Source of the DNA: Anaeramoeba flamelloides
Taxonomy: Eukaryota; Metamonada; Anaeramoebidae
Length of the DNA: 64,000 nt
Assembly: GCA_027625915.1 (NCBI GenBank)
Contig: JANTQA010000015.1
Location: forward strand, 10,135,001-10,199,000
Reading direction: 5' to 3'
The translations under genes were made by a program, and so were the position numbers. Every line of letters starts with the position of its first letter. Positions within the stretch are counted from its first letter, which is position 1. Below the pieces are notes generated by a model. The model was given only the letters and a program-made list of their open reading frames with translations, was not told the DNA's origin and made no database searches. This document shows, piece by piece, positions 46,951 through 57,743 of the stretch.

Positions 46951-47303
46951 GGTTTCTATTTGGTCATGAAAATGATAAATTTATTATATATATATATATA
47001 TATATTAATAATTTTTCTTGTTCTCTTTTTTTTATTTGATGATTTTTCTTTAATTACTCCTTTCTATAAATAAATAAATAAATGGATGTTAGTAAACTTT
47101 CAAAATCTTCAAGTAAATATAATAACAAATTTAAAAAAACGTTATCATATCTTGAAATTGAAAAATGTGGTGGAAATTTCAACACGGTAAAATAAAACTT
47201 GCTTTTAATACTATTTCAAGAGATGAATTATTGTTTTTACAAGTTTGATCAATTTTTCTCATTTTGAAAAGTATAAATTGAACATATTTCTGAATTATTT
47301 AAA

Positions 47304-47384
47304 TGTGTGTGTGTGTGTGTGTGTGTGTATTTTCTTTAGAAGAAGACGATTCTACTCTTATTATTTTCGAGGGGGGGGGGGGGG
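47304..47384. repeat. GT microsatellite and 14-base G run
   Basis: GT repeat at 47304-47328, then a run of 14 G at 47371-47384. Confidence 0.9.
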
Positions 47385-48904
47385 TGACTAAATAGATTTT
47401 AAAAATAAAACCAAAATGTTCCAGAATAACACAGTATAAAAAATCTACTTAATTTCAAAAAAAAAAAAAAAAAATACAATAATTATTTTAAACTTTTAGA
47501 AAAAATATTATTTATTCTCCAATCAATTTTTTCTTTTTAATAAAAAAAAAATTGAGAAAAAAAATAATTAAATTAAAAAATCTGACCAAAATACTTTTTT
47601 AAAACCTGGAAAATTCAACTTATAACTCAAGAGAAATTTTTTAATATAATTAATTATAATCGATAATTAATAACTATAATTTTAATGTTTCGGTGACAAA
47701 TTAACAACGTAAAGATAAAATGTGTCGATAGAGTTTAGGATTAGTTTGCAATGTTTTAAATATTTTGAAGCAAATAAATCTTATTCAAATTAATATTTCA
47801 AATAAAAAAAAAAAAAGATATTATGAAATAACTGATTTTAATACCAAAAGTTTTTTTTTATACTCTGGGTATTTGAAAAAGAATCCGATCTTGTTTTTTT
47901 AATTCCAAGTAACTTGATTAATATTTATTGTAAAATTAATTAAAACATGAATTTTTTCGGATCTAGGGGGTTCAGTATTTGATTTGTTTTTCTTATATTT
48001 ACTATAACAAGATAAAATCTTCAAGGATATTTATTCTTACACACTCTCGTAAATTACTCAAAGTGAGATTTCTTCAAAATTAAACAATTTTTGATAATTT
48101 TTCTTTTTCTGATTTGATCCAAAATACAACAAAAAAGGATTAGATCTTTTGATAGAAAAATTTAATTTGGAAAAAAGAAATCTATTAAAAATGATAAATC
48201 ATCTCTCTAAAGTTGATAAATATCTTTGATTTAGAGGGTTTTATTGTACCTTTCTGTAAATAATTACCCTATTACCTTTGGGATTATAAATAAATAAGAG
48301 TTATTAGTCCCATACGAAGATAAAAAATTAATATTTTTTTCCTTAGATTAAATTGAATTTCTTTAGAATTGGTAAGGCATTTTATTCTTATAACCTTTTT
48401 GAATACAAGACTTTGGCTATTTGTTTTATTTCTAATTATTCTTTTTTGTATTTGTTGAATCGAGCAAATATAACAATAATCTAAAAAAGTATTTTTTGAT
48501 CAATGTTCGAATACTGTTAATTGTAAAATATAAAGATCAATATTTTCACTCAACTTTCCAAAAGAACTACATCTCAAGAACTAAAAATAAATCACAAAAG
48601 TCCTCAATTCTAAAAAGGTAAGAAATTAATTACTTAAGCTGATTTGAGAGTTCAAAAATTGTAATTTCTATGACTTAAAAATCTTTTCTTGGAAAATGGA
48701 TTAAAATTTTGTTACATTTATTTTGCAACAAATAGTATTATTACTGGCAATGGTTAATTTGAAACTGAAAAATGGTCGGTACTGGAAAAAAATCAGAAAT
48801 AAAAACAAAATAATCCCAAATGGAAAATGTTTAAAAGGGTTTAGTTTTATTTATTTATTTCTTTAGAATAAAGAATAATATTATTATCAAAGAATAAATT
48901 CAAA

Positions 48905-49291
48905 TTAGTTTTTTTCGGATCCTTCTTTCTTTTTTGGCCTTAAGGCTTCGTGAATGAAAGGAATAACACCACCTTCATGAATTGTAACACCATCAAGTAA
49001 TTTACCAAGTTCGTCATCAGATTTGATGGCTAATTGGACATGTCTTGGGAGGATTCTTTGCTTTTTGTTATCAATGGCTGCATTTCCTGCCAATTCGAGC
49101 AATTCTGCAGTTAAGTATTCAAGAACAGCTGCCATGTAAACTGGAGCACCTGCACCAACTCTGTTTGCATACTTTCCTTCTCTTAAATGTCTATGGATAC
49201 GACCGACTGGAAATTGAAGACCAGCTTTGAATGATCTTGAAACTGGTTTTGCTTTTGGTTTCTTTTCGCCTTTTTTTGCTTTTTTGGACAT
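48905..49291 (-). CDS. H2A: Histone H2A
   Basis: Intronless minus-strand gene of 128 residues ending TAA. After a Lys-rich tail it has the histone-fold landmarks Ala-Gly-Leu-Gln-Phe-Pro-Val-Gly-Arg, Arg-Val-Gly-Ala-Gly-Ala-Pro-Val-Tyr, Glu-Tyr-Leu-Thr-Ala-Glu and Pro-Arg-His, plus an acidic-patch Asp-Asp-Glu-Leu. The docking region reads Gly-Gly-Val-Ile-Pro-x-Ile-His, closer to H2A.Z (GGVIPHIH) than to canonical H2A (GGVLPNI), while the preceding Leu-Asp-Gly-Val-Thr-Ile is canonical-like. No SQ[E/D] H2A.X tail is present. It is divergently transcribed from H2B. AATAAATAAATAAA-type polyadenylation sequence follows the stop on the minus strand (about 48850-48870). Confidence 0.95.
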   Translation of the reverse strand: MSKKAKKGEKKPKAKPVSRSFKAGLQFPVGRIHRHLREGKYANRVGAGAPVYMAAVLEYLTAELLELAGNAAIDNKKQRILPRHVQLAIKSDDELGKLLDGVTIHEGGVIPFIHEALRPKKKEGSEKN

Positions 49292-49995
49292 ATTAGATAA
49301 AGTATTGTTTAAATTTTTATAAATTAAAAAAAATGATTATGAATCTTTGGAAAATTATTTTTATTGAGATTATCTTTCCCCATTTAAAAAATATTTTAGT
49401 TGGTGTGTGGTATTATTGAGTAGTTTGATCAGAGAAAACTGTTAATGAATTCTTTTAGATTTTTGTAAATCGATGAAAAATATTTTATTCACAGCAATAC
49501 GATTTTTGGAAAATTTCGTTAAAGAGATCAACTTGTTCAAGAATAAATGCCGGGGTTGATTTGTTTAACCTATTTTTAGATTTAATTTGACAAAGTTTTT
49601 TTGAAAAATTATTTGTTTTGAAATAAACCAATAATTTTCCGATTTGATTAAAGAAGATAAATGTTGGAAAAAATAATGAAGACTTTGATTTAATAAAGTA
49701 ATCTTATGATTGACGAAAAGGGATCTTCGAATTTTTTCAATTAGTAATAATGAAAAATTGTTTTTGTAGAATTTGGAAAATTTGGGAAATTCCTGAAAAA
49801 TCAACAGTCCAAAAATAGTATGAGAATTGTCTGTCAACTCTTTTGAGATCTTTTTTATTCTGTGATTTGTGAATTCGCAAATATATTGGATTATTTCAAA
49901 ACAATATTATTTATTATTTTTACTTTTTAGAAAAAATTTTCAAAATAAAGAATCATTTTTTTTAATTTATCAAAATTCAAAATACTTTATCGAAT
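49292..49995. promoter_or_regulatory. Divergent H2A/H2B promoter region (704 bp)
   Basis: The shared upstream region lies between head-to-head histone genes. The only symmetric motif I see is TTTGTGAATTCGCAAA at 49866-49881, a 16-bp palindrome with one mismatched pair, about 115 bp before the H2B start. No canonical TATA box or histone octamer (ATTTGCAT) was recognised. The minus-strand frame at 49565-49837 is compositional. Confidence 0.6.
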
Positions 49996-50340
49996 ATGTC
50001 CAAAAAAACAGTTAACAAGGAAGACGAAACCAAAAAAAGAAAAAGAAGAGTTGAAACATACTCAACATATGTATATAAAGTCTTAAAACAAGTCCATCCA
50101 GAAATTGGTATCTCCAACAAAGCAATGAGGATCATGAATTCCTTTGTTATGGACGTCTTTGAAAGACTTGCAATGGAAGCCTCTAACTTGGCTAGATTCA
50201 ACAAAAGAGGTACAATCACATCTCGCGAAGTCCAATCTGCAACCAGATTATTATTACCTGGTGAACTTGCTAGACATGCAGTTTCTGAAGGAACAAAGGC
50301 CGTAACAAAATACTCAAATGCTACACACAAAGATGATTAA
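49996..50340 (+). CDS. H2B: Histone H2B
   Basis: Intronless, 114 residues, TAA stop. After a short basic tail it has [14 protein letters not shown], the I-S-x-K-A-M turn, Asn-Ser-Phe-Val-x-Asp, the [10 protein letters not shown] loop and the [22 protein letters not shown]-terminal helix. Lys105 corresponds to the ubiquitinated Lys120 of human H2B. It forms the nucleosome core with the divergent H2A gene. AATAAA at 50379-50384 suggests polyadenylated mRNA; no histone 3' stem-loop is seen. The antisense frame at 49977-50330 is a shadow. Confidence 0.96.
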   Translation: MSKKTVNKEDETKKRKRRVETYSTYVYKVLKQVHPEIGISNKAMRIMNSFVMDVFERLAMEASNLARFNKRGTITSREVQSATRLLLPGELARHAVSEGTKAVTKYSNATHKDD

Positions 50341-50474
50341 ATCTTTTACACCTTTTAAAAACACTTCTTTTTTATATAAATAAAAACCTTGATCAAATTT
50401 TAATCTTCGTTTATATATATATATATTTTTTTTTTTTTCTGAGTTCTTTGAATGTTTTAGGAGAAAAACAATTG

Positions 50475-50935
50475 ACTGTTGAGAGAAAAATGTTGGACAC
50501 AGAAAAATAGTTGGACAGCATTTTTAATTGGGAACATTACTGAAAATGATTTTTAATTTCAATCGTTTGTGAAATAACTAAAGAAAAGAACAATAATCTA
50601 CTTAATTAGAATAACCATTAATGTAATTCTACTTTTTCAAAACCTTATCTCTGATACCCTAAAGCAAGTTTAAAAATTACCATTTTCAGAATTAATAGTA
50701 AACTTTACTAGAACTTGGATTTTTGTTAAAATAGCAAGATCTATTTTAGTTATCAACCATTCAAATGAGTATTCTACCCAAACCACAGATCAATGAACTT
50801 GTAACACCTTTAAACCTGAATTTATATAAAATTCACCTAGTTATCAATAGGATTTGATTTTCAATTTTACTAATGTTCCCAATTAAAAAAGGTGTCCAAC
50901 CATTTTTCTGTGTCCAACATTTTTCTCTCAACAGT
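50475..50935. mobile_element. TIR element of 461 bp downstream of H2B
   Basis: The ends begin ACTGTTGAGAGAAAAATG on both strands and stay nearly identical for about 75 bp (shared TTGGACACAGAAAAAT and AATTGGGAACATTA). TA follows the right end (50936-50937) and TG precedes the left. The interior is A/T-rich without ORF. No second copy is in the window. Confidence 0.8.
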
Positions 50936-51006
50936 TATACCCATTTTGCTATTTTTTCCTTTTCAAAAAAAAATGACAAATTTAATACTCTTCTTAACTC
51001 CAAATA

Positions 51007-51240
51007 GTGATAAATTCTCTTAAATATTTGAAAATTTTTACTTCCTTTTCCAGATTCCAAAATTTTTAATGCAAGCTTTGAATAAAGCATTTTATTGATT
51101 TAAATGTGAAGAAACTTTGTAATATTGGTTGAAATTTCATATAATTCTTTCTTCTTGAGTTGCTTTAAAAAGTTGAGATAATGGATTGAAAAAATGGAAA
51201 TTATGCTAAAAATTTAATTGAATTTATTTTAATATATCAG
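51007..51240 (+). mobile_element. MITE family H, copy 3 (234 bp)
   Basis: It aligns with 6774-7006 in the same orientation (GCTTTGAATAAAGCATTTTA; CTTGAGTTGCTTT); the termini are slightly decayed and TA precedes the left end (51005-51006). Confidence 0.8.
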
Positions 51241-51989
51241 TTTTGTCCCATACCAAAGCGAACTTTGATTTCAATTCGTCAAATAAATTATTTAAATTCT
51301 ATTCGTTTTTTAACACACACCCCAATTCATCAAAAAAGGCACCTTAAAAAAAATTATATGAAAATGCTCAAAAAAAAATTTTTTTAAGGCATATTCTTGA
51401 ATAGATTATACAATTTTATTTTTCGAATTATTGTTAGAGTTGATAACCAAAACCTATGTGCATTATTTTTTTGTTAATTTTTGTTTTTTTTAGTTCATTA
51501 TTTTGATTATTTTGTGCTTTCTAGAAGGGATTTTTTAGTGTGTGCAACAAAACGTTAGGGTTTTATATGCTCTGAAAAAACCAAAATATCTACAGAAATT
51601 CAATTTTAAAAGAGATTTTTTCAGGATTTAATTAACATTCCTTATTGAAATAATAGTTTAAAATAGTAATTCATTGTATTTGTTGGTACTGGCATTTGAT
51701 AAAAAAAAGAAACAGTTTTTATTCAATTTCCACTTTTACTGAGAAATGTGGTTTCCAGATGATATATATAGTAATTTTTGATGACAATTTCTTGTTTATT
51801 TATACAATATTTTTATTAATAACCCCGTGGTGAAATAAGAAACAAAATAAGATTCAGATTTCAAATTATAAAACAAGATACCAGTTTCGGATTTTTCTTT
51901 ATTTAAATTCCAAATAAAGATAATTCTCTATTGTGTTATTCCCTTTTCGATCAAAGGAAAAAAACTCTTTAAATTGGTTCTAAAACCCT

Positions 51990-52415
51990 CTTCCTAGTAT
52001 AAAAGCAAAAATACATCCATTTTTTTGTTATCATTTTTATTAATATAACTTTTTGGGAATAACATTAAGTTATAGTTTTGAACCATGTGTTTGACAGGTT
52101 CTGGAAGGCAACCATTTTACATTTCAGTCAACCTTTTACTCACGGGATTGTTGAAAAAACAGATTAAAGAAAAATATATACAGCCAGTTCCACTATTAAG
52201 ACACAAACTACCCACAGAATAAAAGGCACAAAAAATCTCAAATTAAATAATAAAATACAAATTCTAGTAAAATAATTTGTATTAAAAAAAATCCCAAAAA
52301 ATGTGCTTTAATTTGAGATTTTTTTTGTGCATTAAATTCTGTTGAAAGTTTGTACCTTGGAAGCGGAACTGGCTGTAAAAATGGAAATTTTTTACTTTTA
52401 AACTGGTACTAGGCC
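51990..52415. mobile_element. TIR element I, copy 2, interrupted by MITE A6
   Basis: The left end CCTCTTCCTAGTATAAAAGC and right end ACTGGTACTAGGCC are inverted; the interior shares TTATAGTTTTGAACCATGTG and TTGAAAAAACAGATTAAAG blocks with copies 1 and 3. The insertion of A6 near the right arm accounts for the extra 197 bp. Confidence 0.75.
52181..52375. mobile_element. MITE family A, copy 6 (195 bp) nested in element I2
   Basis: The termini CAGCCAGTTCCACTATTAAG and the complement CAGCCAGTTCCGCTTCCAAG are flanked by TA at 52179-52180 and 52376-52377. The I1 and I3 copies run through this position without it. Confidence 0.88.
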
Positions 52416-52479
52416 TTTAAGACCTAACCATAATTTATTTAAGTATTTTCTCTTAGTTTAATATATAAACAACTTAACA

Positions 52480-52888
52480 ATCTCGTAAAGAAGTGTTATG
52501 GCTGTAATATCTGCGTGGTATATCTTTAAGTGTTATTGGATAGATGTTAGAAAAAAAAAATCTATTTTCGAATTTTCAAAAATGAAATCCCTTTTTACTC
52601 ATTTTTACTCTTTTTTTTTTTTGATTGTTTTATTGAAAACTAATTCAGTTACGATTTTTTTTTTACTTATATTGTAAGATTGATAGTCGCTTTTTAAAAC
52701 CCTGTTATTCCAATGTTGTTAAAAAACAGTGTAAATGTTTTTAAACAAATCAAATTTATTTCTATTCAACTTTTTTTAGATCCCCAATCGAAAATTCAAA
52801 TGTGCATAGCTACCGTGTTTCTCAAAAGATCCCTAAGACCTTGCTTTTTTCAATTTTTTACAAAATATATTGATTAATTAGATGTTAT

Positions 52889-52926
<38 letters not shown>

Positions 52927-53030
52927 ACCCTTCTCTAATATGTATTATCCTACCTTTTTTTTTTTTTTACATATTCTCGGAAGGGGCGACCATAAAAAAT
53001 AATTGAAATTTGGAAAAAAATGTTGTTTTC
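52480..53030 (+). repeat. Dispersed repeat K, copy 1
   Basis: It aligns with 54200-54850 (GATATTAGA/GATGTTAGA block, long T runs, GATNGATAGTC, TTATTCCAATG, TTGATTAATTAG). Its last part carries an AT microsatellite at 52891-52924. It may be the left half of a longer element whose middle is repeat F. Confidence 0.6.
52891..52924. repeat. AT dinucleotide tract
   Basis: Seventeen AT units; similar shorter AT tracts occur at 46986-47005 and 62898-62919, the latter inside MITE A8. Confidence 0.9.
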
Positions 53031-53391
53031 CTTTTATAGAAAATAAAGTTTATATGAATCAAAATATTTTCAATGGATGAAAAAAAGTTGTATATTATTT
53101 ACAAAATAACAAGTTATAACCAAATTCAATAAAAAATGACCAAAAGAGAAGATATATAAATATTTTTATTCAATGATAAAATACTGTCATCATCTCTTTT
53201 TTTTTCTAAGAAATTCTAGAAAGAACAAACCTCTTTGAAAAAAACCTTTTTATTCCAAAAAAAAAGAATAACCATCATTTTTTTAAAACTGCCTACCCAC
53301 CCCAGATGGTTTTTTGTTTCTGTTTTATTTCACATTCACTTCTCAAAAATCAATTTCATTCTGAAGAAATTTGTCAAAAAATTACTACACC

Positions 53392-53600
53392 CAGTCCCAC
53401 CTTTCAGAGATAAAACTTTCAAGGAATTTTAAGCTATAAAAATAATCTAATTAATGCACATTTATTGTTGTTTTTTATACACAAATTATTTTAATATAAT
53501 TTGAATTTTGTGTATTTAATTTGAGATTTTTTGTGCCTTTTATTCTGTGGGTAGTTTGTGTCTTCAAAATTACAATCGGTCCCATTATTAAGTCAAAAAA
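53392..53600. mobile_element. MITE family A, copy 7 (rearranged)
   Basis: A left end (CCAGTCCCACCTTTCAGAG), the internal TTTAATTTGAGATTTTTTGTG arm and a GTGGGTAGTTTGTGTCTTC arm are clear. The right terminus is replaced by sequence resembling another left end (CGGTCCCATTATTAAG). Confidence 0.6.
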
Positions 53601-54199
53601 ACACACACATAAAAAAAATAGTATTTCAAATAGCTTTTTGAAGGAAAATTCAAAAAAAAAAAAAGAGATAAATAATTTTTCAAGAAAAAAACAAACTTTA
53701 AAAAAACTACAAATTATTAAAAGTTAAATTATAAAAATTATATAGAATAGTTTTGATTTTTTTTTTTGTTTTTAAGTTTAAAAGGGAAATTATGAGATTT
53801 GAAATCAAATTCTGGTAGAACTTAAGATGGGTAAAATTGGGAAAATTGTTTGAAATTTTAAAAATTTCCCATTTTAACTATAAAATAAATTCCCCACCAG
53901 TCAATTTACCAGGGATTCTGTGACTTTTTCAAGAGTCACTAATTGGAACAACCTCTCTTTTTTCATCTGAAAATGTCACCTTTAAGGGAGTAGCTAATGT
54001 GAATTAAAATTTTTCACTTTTTTTGCAATTTTGAAGAGGATCAGAAAAAAAACCTTTTTACTTTGGTTATAACTCATTGATTTTTATTCTTTAAAATATT
54101 TCAATTCATTATGGTTAGAAAACTTAAGGTAATAAAGAAAAAATGAAAATAAAAAAAATTGAAAATAAAAAATTCCTAAAATAAACTATTTTCCAGTCA

Positions 54200-54850
54200 A
54201 AGGGGCCCAGTTGTAATGGTATAATACACGTGTTTAAAGGGTTTGCATAGATATTAGAAGAAAAATTTTATTTTGGAAATTTTCAAAATTGAAATCATTT
54301 TTTCACATTTTTGTTTTTTTTTTTCGATTTTTTTTTAAAACTTCATTCATTTGCAAAAAAATTTTTTATTGCAAGATCAATAGTCACTTGGTAAAAACGT
54401 ATTATTCTAATGCCATTGAAACCATGTAAAGATTGCTGAGAAATCATATTGATTTCTATTGGAATTCAATTTGATCTTTGATCTTGATATTTGTTTAATA
54501 AATGTGAAAAATTTTCACTTCATTTTCATTTCCTTTTTCAAATAGAGACCACAAATACCAACAAAATTCGTTTGGGGGTTTAATTTATAAAAGAAAAGTA
54601 TGGAAAATGAAGTGAAAAATGTTTCCTATTTATTATTCAAATACCAGTAGAAGTTCAAAACGAACATTCTTGTTTTTCTCTATAGGGCCCTAAGAATTTG
54701 AGTTTTTCAATTTTTAAGAAAATTTATTGATTAATTAGTTTTCTTTCAGACATGTATCAACATTTCTTTGAGATGTATTATTCTCTTTATTTCTTATTTG
54801 TTCTTCAAAGGTCAATTATATAAAATAATTGATATTTGAAAAAAACGTTG
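54200..54850 (+). repeat. Dispersed repeat K, copy 2, interrupted by a G-type MITE (about 54483-54660)
   Basis: It parallels 52480-53030. Bases 54483-54660, absent from copy 1, are bounded by an inverted pair (TATTTGTTTAATAAAT and complement of ATTTATTATTCAAATACCAG) with the TTTCACTTCATTTTC motif of family G. Confidence 0.6.
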
Positions 54851-54857
54851 GGCCCCT

Positions 54858-54858
<1 letters not shown>

Positions 54859-54893
<35 letters not shown>
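54859..54893. repeat. Poly-C run (35 C)
   Basis: Longest G/C homopolymer of the window, directly after GGGCCCCTT. It ends one K repeat copy. Confidence 0.95.
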
Positions 54894-55479
54894 TATTGTG
54901 GAATTTAATTTTATCATTTGTTATTTTTTCATCATTTTTGAGATTTTTTTAAATCATGGCCAGAAAAAGCATAACGAAAGATTTTTTTTTCATTGGCATT
55001 TGGGAAAAATGGATTTTGTTTAAAAAGAAAAACAAAATTACAATTGGGAGGGGGGGCACAAAAGGAAATAAGAAGCAGGCTTAATTAGCTAGAAGGATAC
55101 CAATAATAATAATAATCTCAAATAATTATCCGGTTAGGATTTTAAACACTTGGATTTGGTGGAATTGGAGGAGTGAATATTATTATATTTTATAAAATTT
55201 TAAACCGCGGAATAATGATAATTTTTATTCAAAGAATCAAAAATTATCTTCTCCCAAAAAAAACTAAACCCCATTCCAAAAATATGATCCCACCCAAAAT
55301 CGAAAATAGACAAAAACAAAAACCCAATTTATTATATTTTTCCAAACTTAATATAAAATCACATTTAAGTTGCATGGTATTAATGTATTTCTAAGTATTA
55401 TTTTTCATCCAAATAGAAGAAAACAATATAAAATGAAAAAAAAATCGATGTATCCAAAATAATGAAACCGGAAGAACAA

Positions 55480-55600
55480 AAAAATATATTTGTAAATTTG
55501 TGAAAATTTCACCAACAATTGTTGATCAATCAAATGATAAGATAGCATAAGCTAATTGTATGTGATTTTTCTATTTAACAAACTCAAAACTACTATTTGT
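55480..55600 (-). repeat. Dispersed repeat F, copy 3 (inverted fragment)
   Basis: Reverse complement of 39950-40050 (CAAATGATAAGATA, AATTGTATGTGATTTTTCTA, AACAAACTCAAAAC). Confidence 0.65.
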
Positions 55601-55722
55601 TTCAGAATAAATGGATCAAAATACACCATAGCTTTCCACAAAAGGTGGTTTATAAACCATAGTACTATATCAAATTTTTAATTCTTTAAGGACTATCTAA
55701 AAAAAGGTCATTTCTGGGGTAT

Positions 55723-55757
55723 GGGGGGGGGGGGGGGGGGGGGTTAAAACACCACTG
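55723..55757. repeat. Poly-G run (21 G) next to a P-type MITE end
   Basis: Twenty-one G at 55723-55743 are followed by TTAAAACACCACTG, whose complement CAGTGGTGTTTTAA resembles the left terminus of element P (CAGTGGTGTAA). The partner end was not securely found. Confidence 0.7.
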
Positions 55758-56263
55758 TTTTAGACACTTTATCTTTTTCAATTCACCAGAAACCCAAAAT
55801 TGATAATTTTTGCGAATTTTTTGCAAATTTTTTGCAATTTTTAGAACTCAAAAACATTTTTGAATTTTAATATTCTTTTGTCATTTTTTCAGCGCAGCTA
55901 ATTTTTAGCAACCTCAAAAAAATGAAAAAGAAATTGTTTTTTCCTTTTAAAGCCAAATTGACGATATTCAATTCCATCGTTTCCAACAAAAAAGTGTTTT
56001 TTTTTGTAGAAAAGCTCACATAAAAAATTTTTTACAAAAAAGGATCAGAACACATAAAATTTTTTTTACAAATAAGATCAAAAAAATTCTAAAAATAAAA
56101 GATGAAAAAATAAAAAAATAAAAAAAATTTTTTTCACATTTCGAGAAAAAAAATGAAAATGAATGACAAATAAAAAACAAATCACTTTTAACTTTTCCCC
56201 TTTTCATTTTAAATTATTGTTAAAATTACAAAGACAAATTTGCATTTCGATAAATTTAATGAT

Positions 56264-56359
56264 CATATCCCAACCATGTTCGTTCTAATTGAAGTATTGT
56301 CTTACAATCAATTTTTACCTCTGAAAATTGAAAGTTAGAACAAAAATGGTTGGGATATG
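56264..56359. repeat. Hairpin with 25-bp arms
   Basis: Bases 56264-56288 (CATATCCCAACCATGTTCG and onward) pair with 56335-56359 at 22 of 25 positions around a 46-nt loop. It is a solitary structure, possibly a small TIR element. Confidence 0.7.
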
Positions 56360-56580
56360 GTTTTCAGTAATAGGTTTGCTAATGAGAATCTGATCTGTCA
56401 AAATTACCAATTCCTAAAAATACGAAATTTGATAATTCTTCTGGATACTATGAAATAAAGACAACATTTCACCGGTGTTTTAATCCCTGTAAAGGCAATA
56501 GTGGCCTTATTTTAGATAATCCTTAAATCAGATTAAATTATTAATTTACTTTTGAGAATTCGGGACTTTGATGATTTATT

Positions 56581-57743
56581 TTAACGACTACGTTTGCAAT
56601 TCAACAATTTGTCTCAAACCAATATAATCCAATCTCTTTTACATTATGAAAGCATGATCTTTAAAATATTCTCCAATTTGGTTCAAAAAATCATTTTATG
56701 TCATTTTTTTTAATGAAAAATCAAAAAGAAATTTTGAGATACGTGAACTCGAACACCTTGTTAAGGAACGTGAAAATGAAAAAGAAAAATCACCACTAGT
56801 TTCTTGCACGAAAAATTGAAGATCTTGAAAAAACACTTCTCAATAAACAACTCTAACTTTCGAAGATTACATTGTTAGGATTTTTGAATGTTGGGTACTT
56901 TGAATTGTTCTAGTAATTCGTAAACCAGACTAATCCATAAAAAAGGGGTTGAGTGTTTCTCTTGTTTTTTGTTTGGTCCTTGTTGTTTTTCCTTGAATAA
57001 ATCTCCCCACCATGAATAAGAGGAGATTGTCTCCTCGAATTGTTTTTGGAACAACATGATCCATGTTAAACACAAAAAATATTGTTTTTTTTTATATTTC
57101 TTTGTCAAAGTTTTCTTCGTTTGGATCGTTTCTCTCAAAACCCAATTGGTGTATCGAGGAAAATTGGAGTGGTTTGTTGTGGGAAAGGTTTTGTGGTTCT
57201 TTTCATTCAAAGGATCTTTTTGAAAAAATATTTGCAAAATTAGTCAGTTTTTTTTATTAAAAAAAAAATATTGAGTCAGTTGAGAAAAAATGATCTTGCA
57301 ATTTTTTGAAATGTGGATTTTGGTGGATTTGATCCAATACCAATACAATTATCCAAGACATTAGTCAAAAAATGTCATAATTGTGAAACAACAAACTTTT
57401 TCATCCAAAATTTTTCTCTTTTCTAATTTTTGACCTTCTATGTCATTTTTTAAAATCTTCTCATCTTAACTCACAAATCAAAAAAAAGTCATAGAAAGCC
57501 CACACTAATTTGTAAGGGTTTTAAAAAATGACATAAAAACTTATTTTCTCAAAAATTCGATTTTTGCCAACCTTCTTTGTCATTTTGAGATACGACAAAA
57601 AAATATTCAGACATTTTTCGTAAAAATTTGTCATTTTTTACTTCTTAGATCTCTCTGGAAAAAACTTTGAGAGATTTACCAACAACCAAAACAGGATAAA
57701 AACACATAAATCTTTGAATTTGAATTGCAAACGTCGTCGTTAA
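56581..57743. mobile_element. TIR element of about 1.16 kb with broken coding fragments
   Basis: Terminal inverted repeats TTAACGACTACGTTTGCAAT / TTAACGACGACGTTTGCAAT extend 24 bp with one mismatch. TTGATGAT occurs just outside both ends, though not at the same distance. Inside are a forward coiled-coil-like fragment (about 56712-56855, Glu/Lys/Arg-rich, interrupted by stops), a 120-codon minus-strand frame (57237-56875) of mixed composition with no recognised domain, and a smaller hairpin (57439-57457 with 57517-57535). I cannot assign the superfamily. Confidence 0.65.

Larger units (their letters stand above)
42459..48904. other. Gene-poor stretch of 6.4 kb with a LINE remnant
   Basis: Besides repeat F2, GT microsatellites, a LINE remnant, D4 and a G run, nothing coding was recognised. 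Minus-strand frames at 43306-43524 and 43593-43931 are not low-complexity throughout but match no family I know. Confidence 0.6.
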
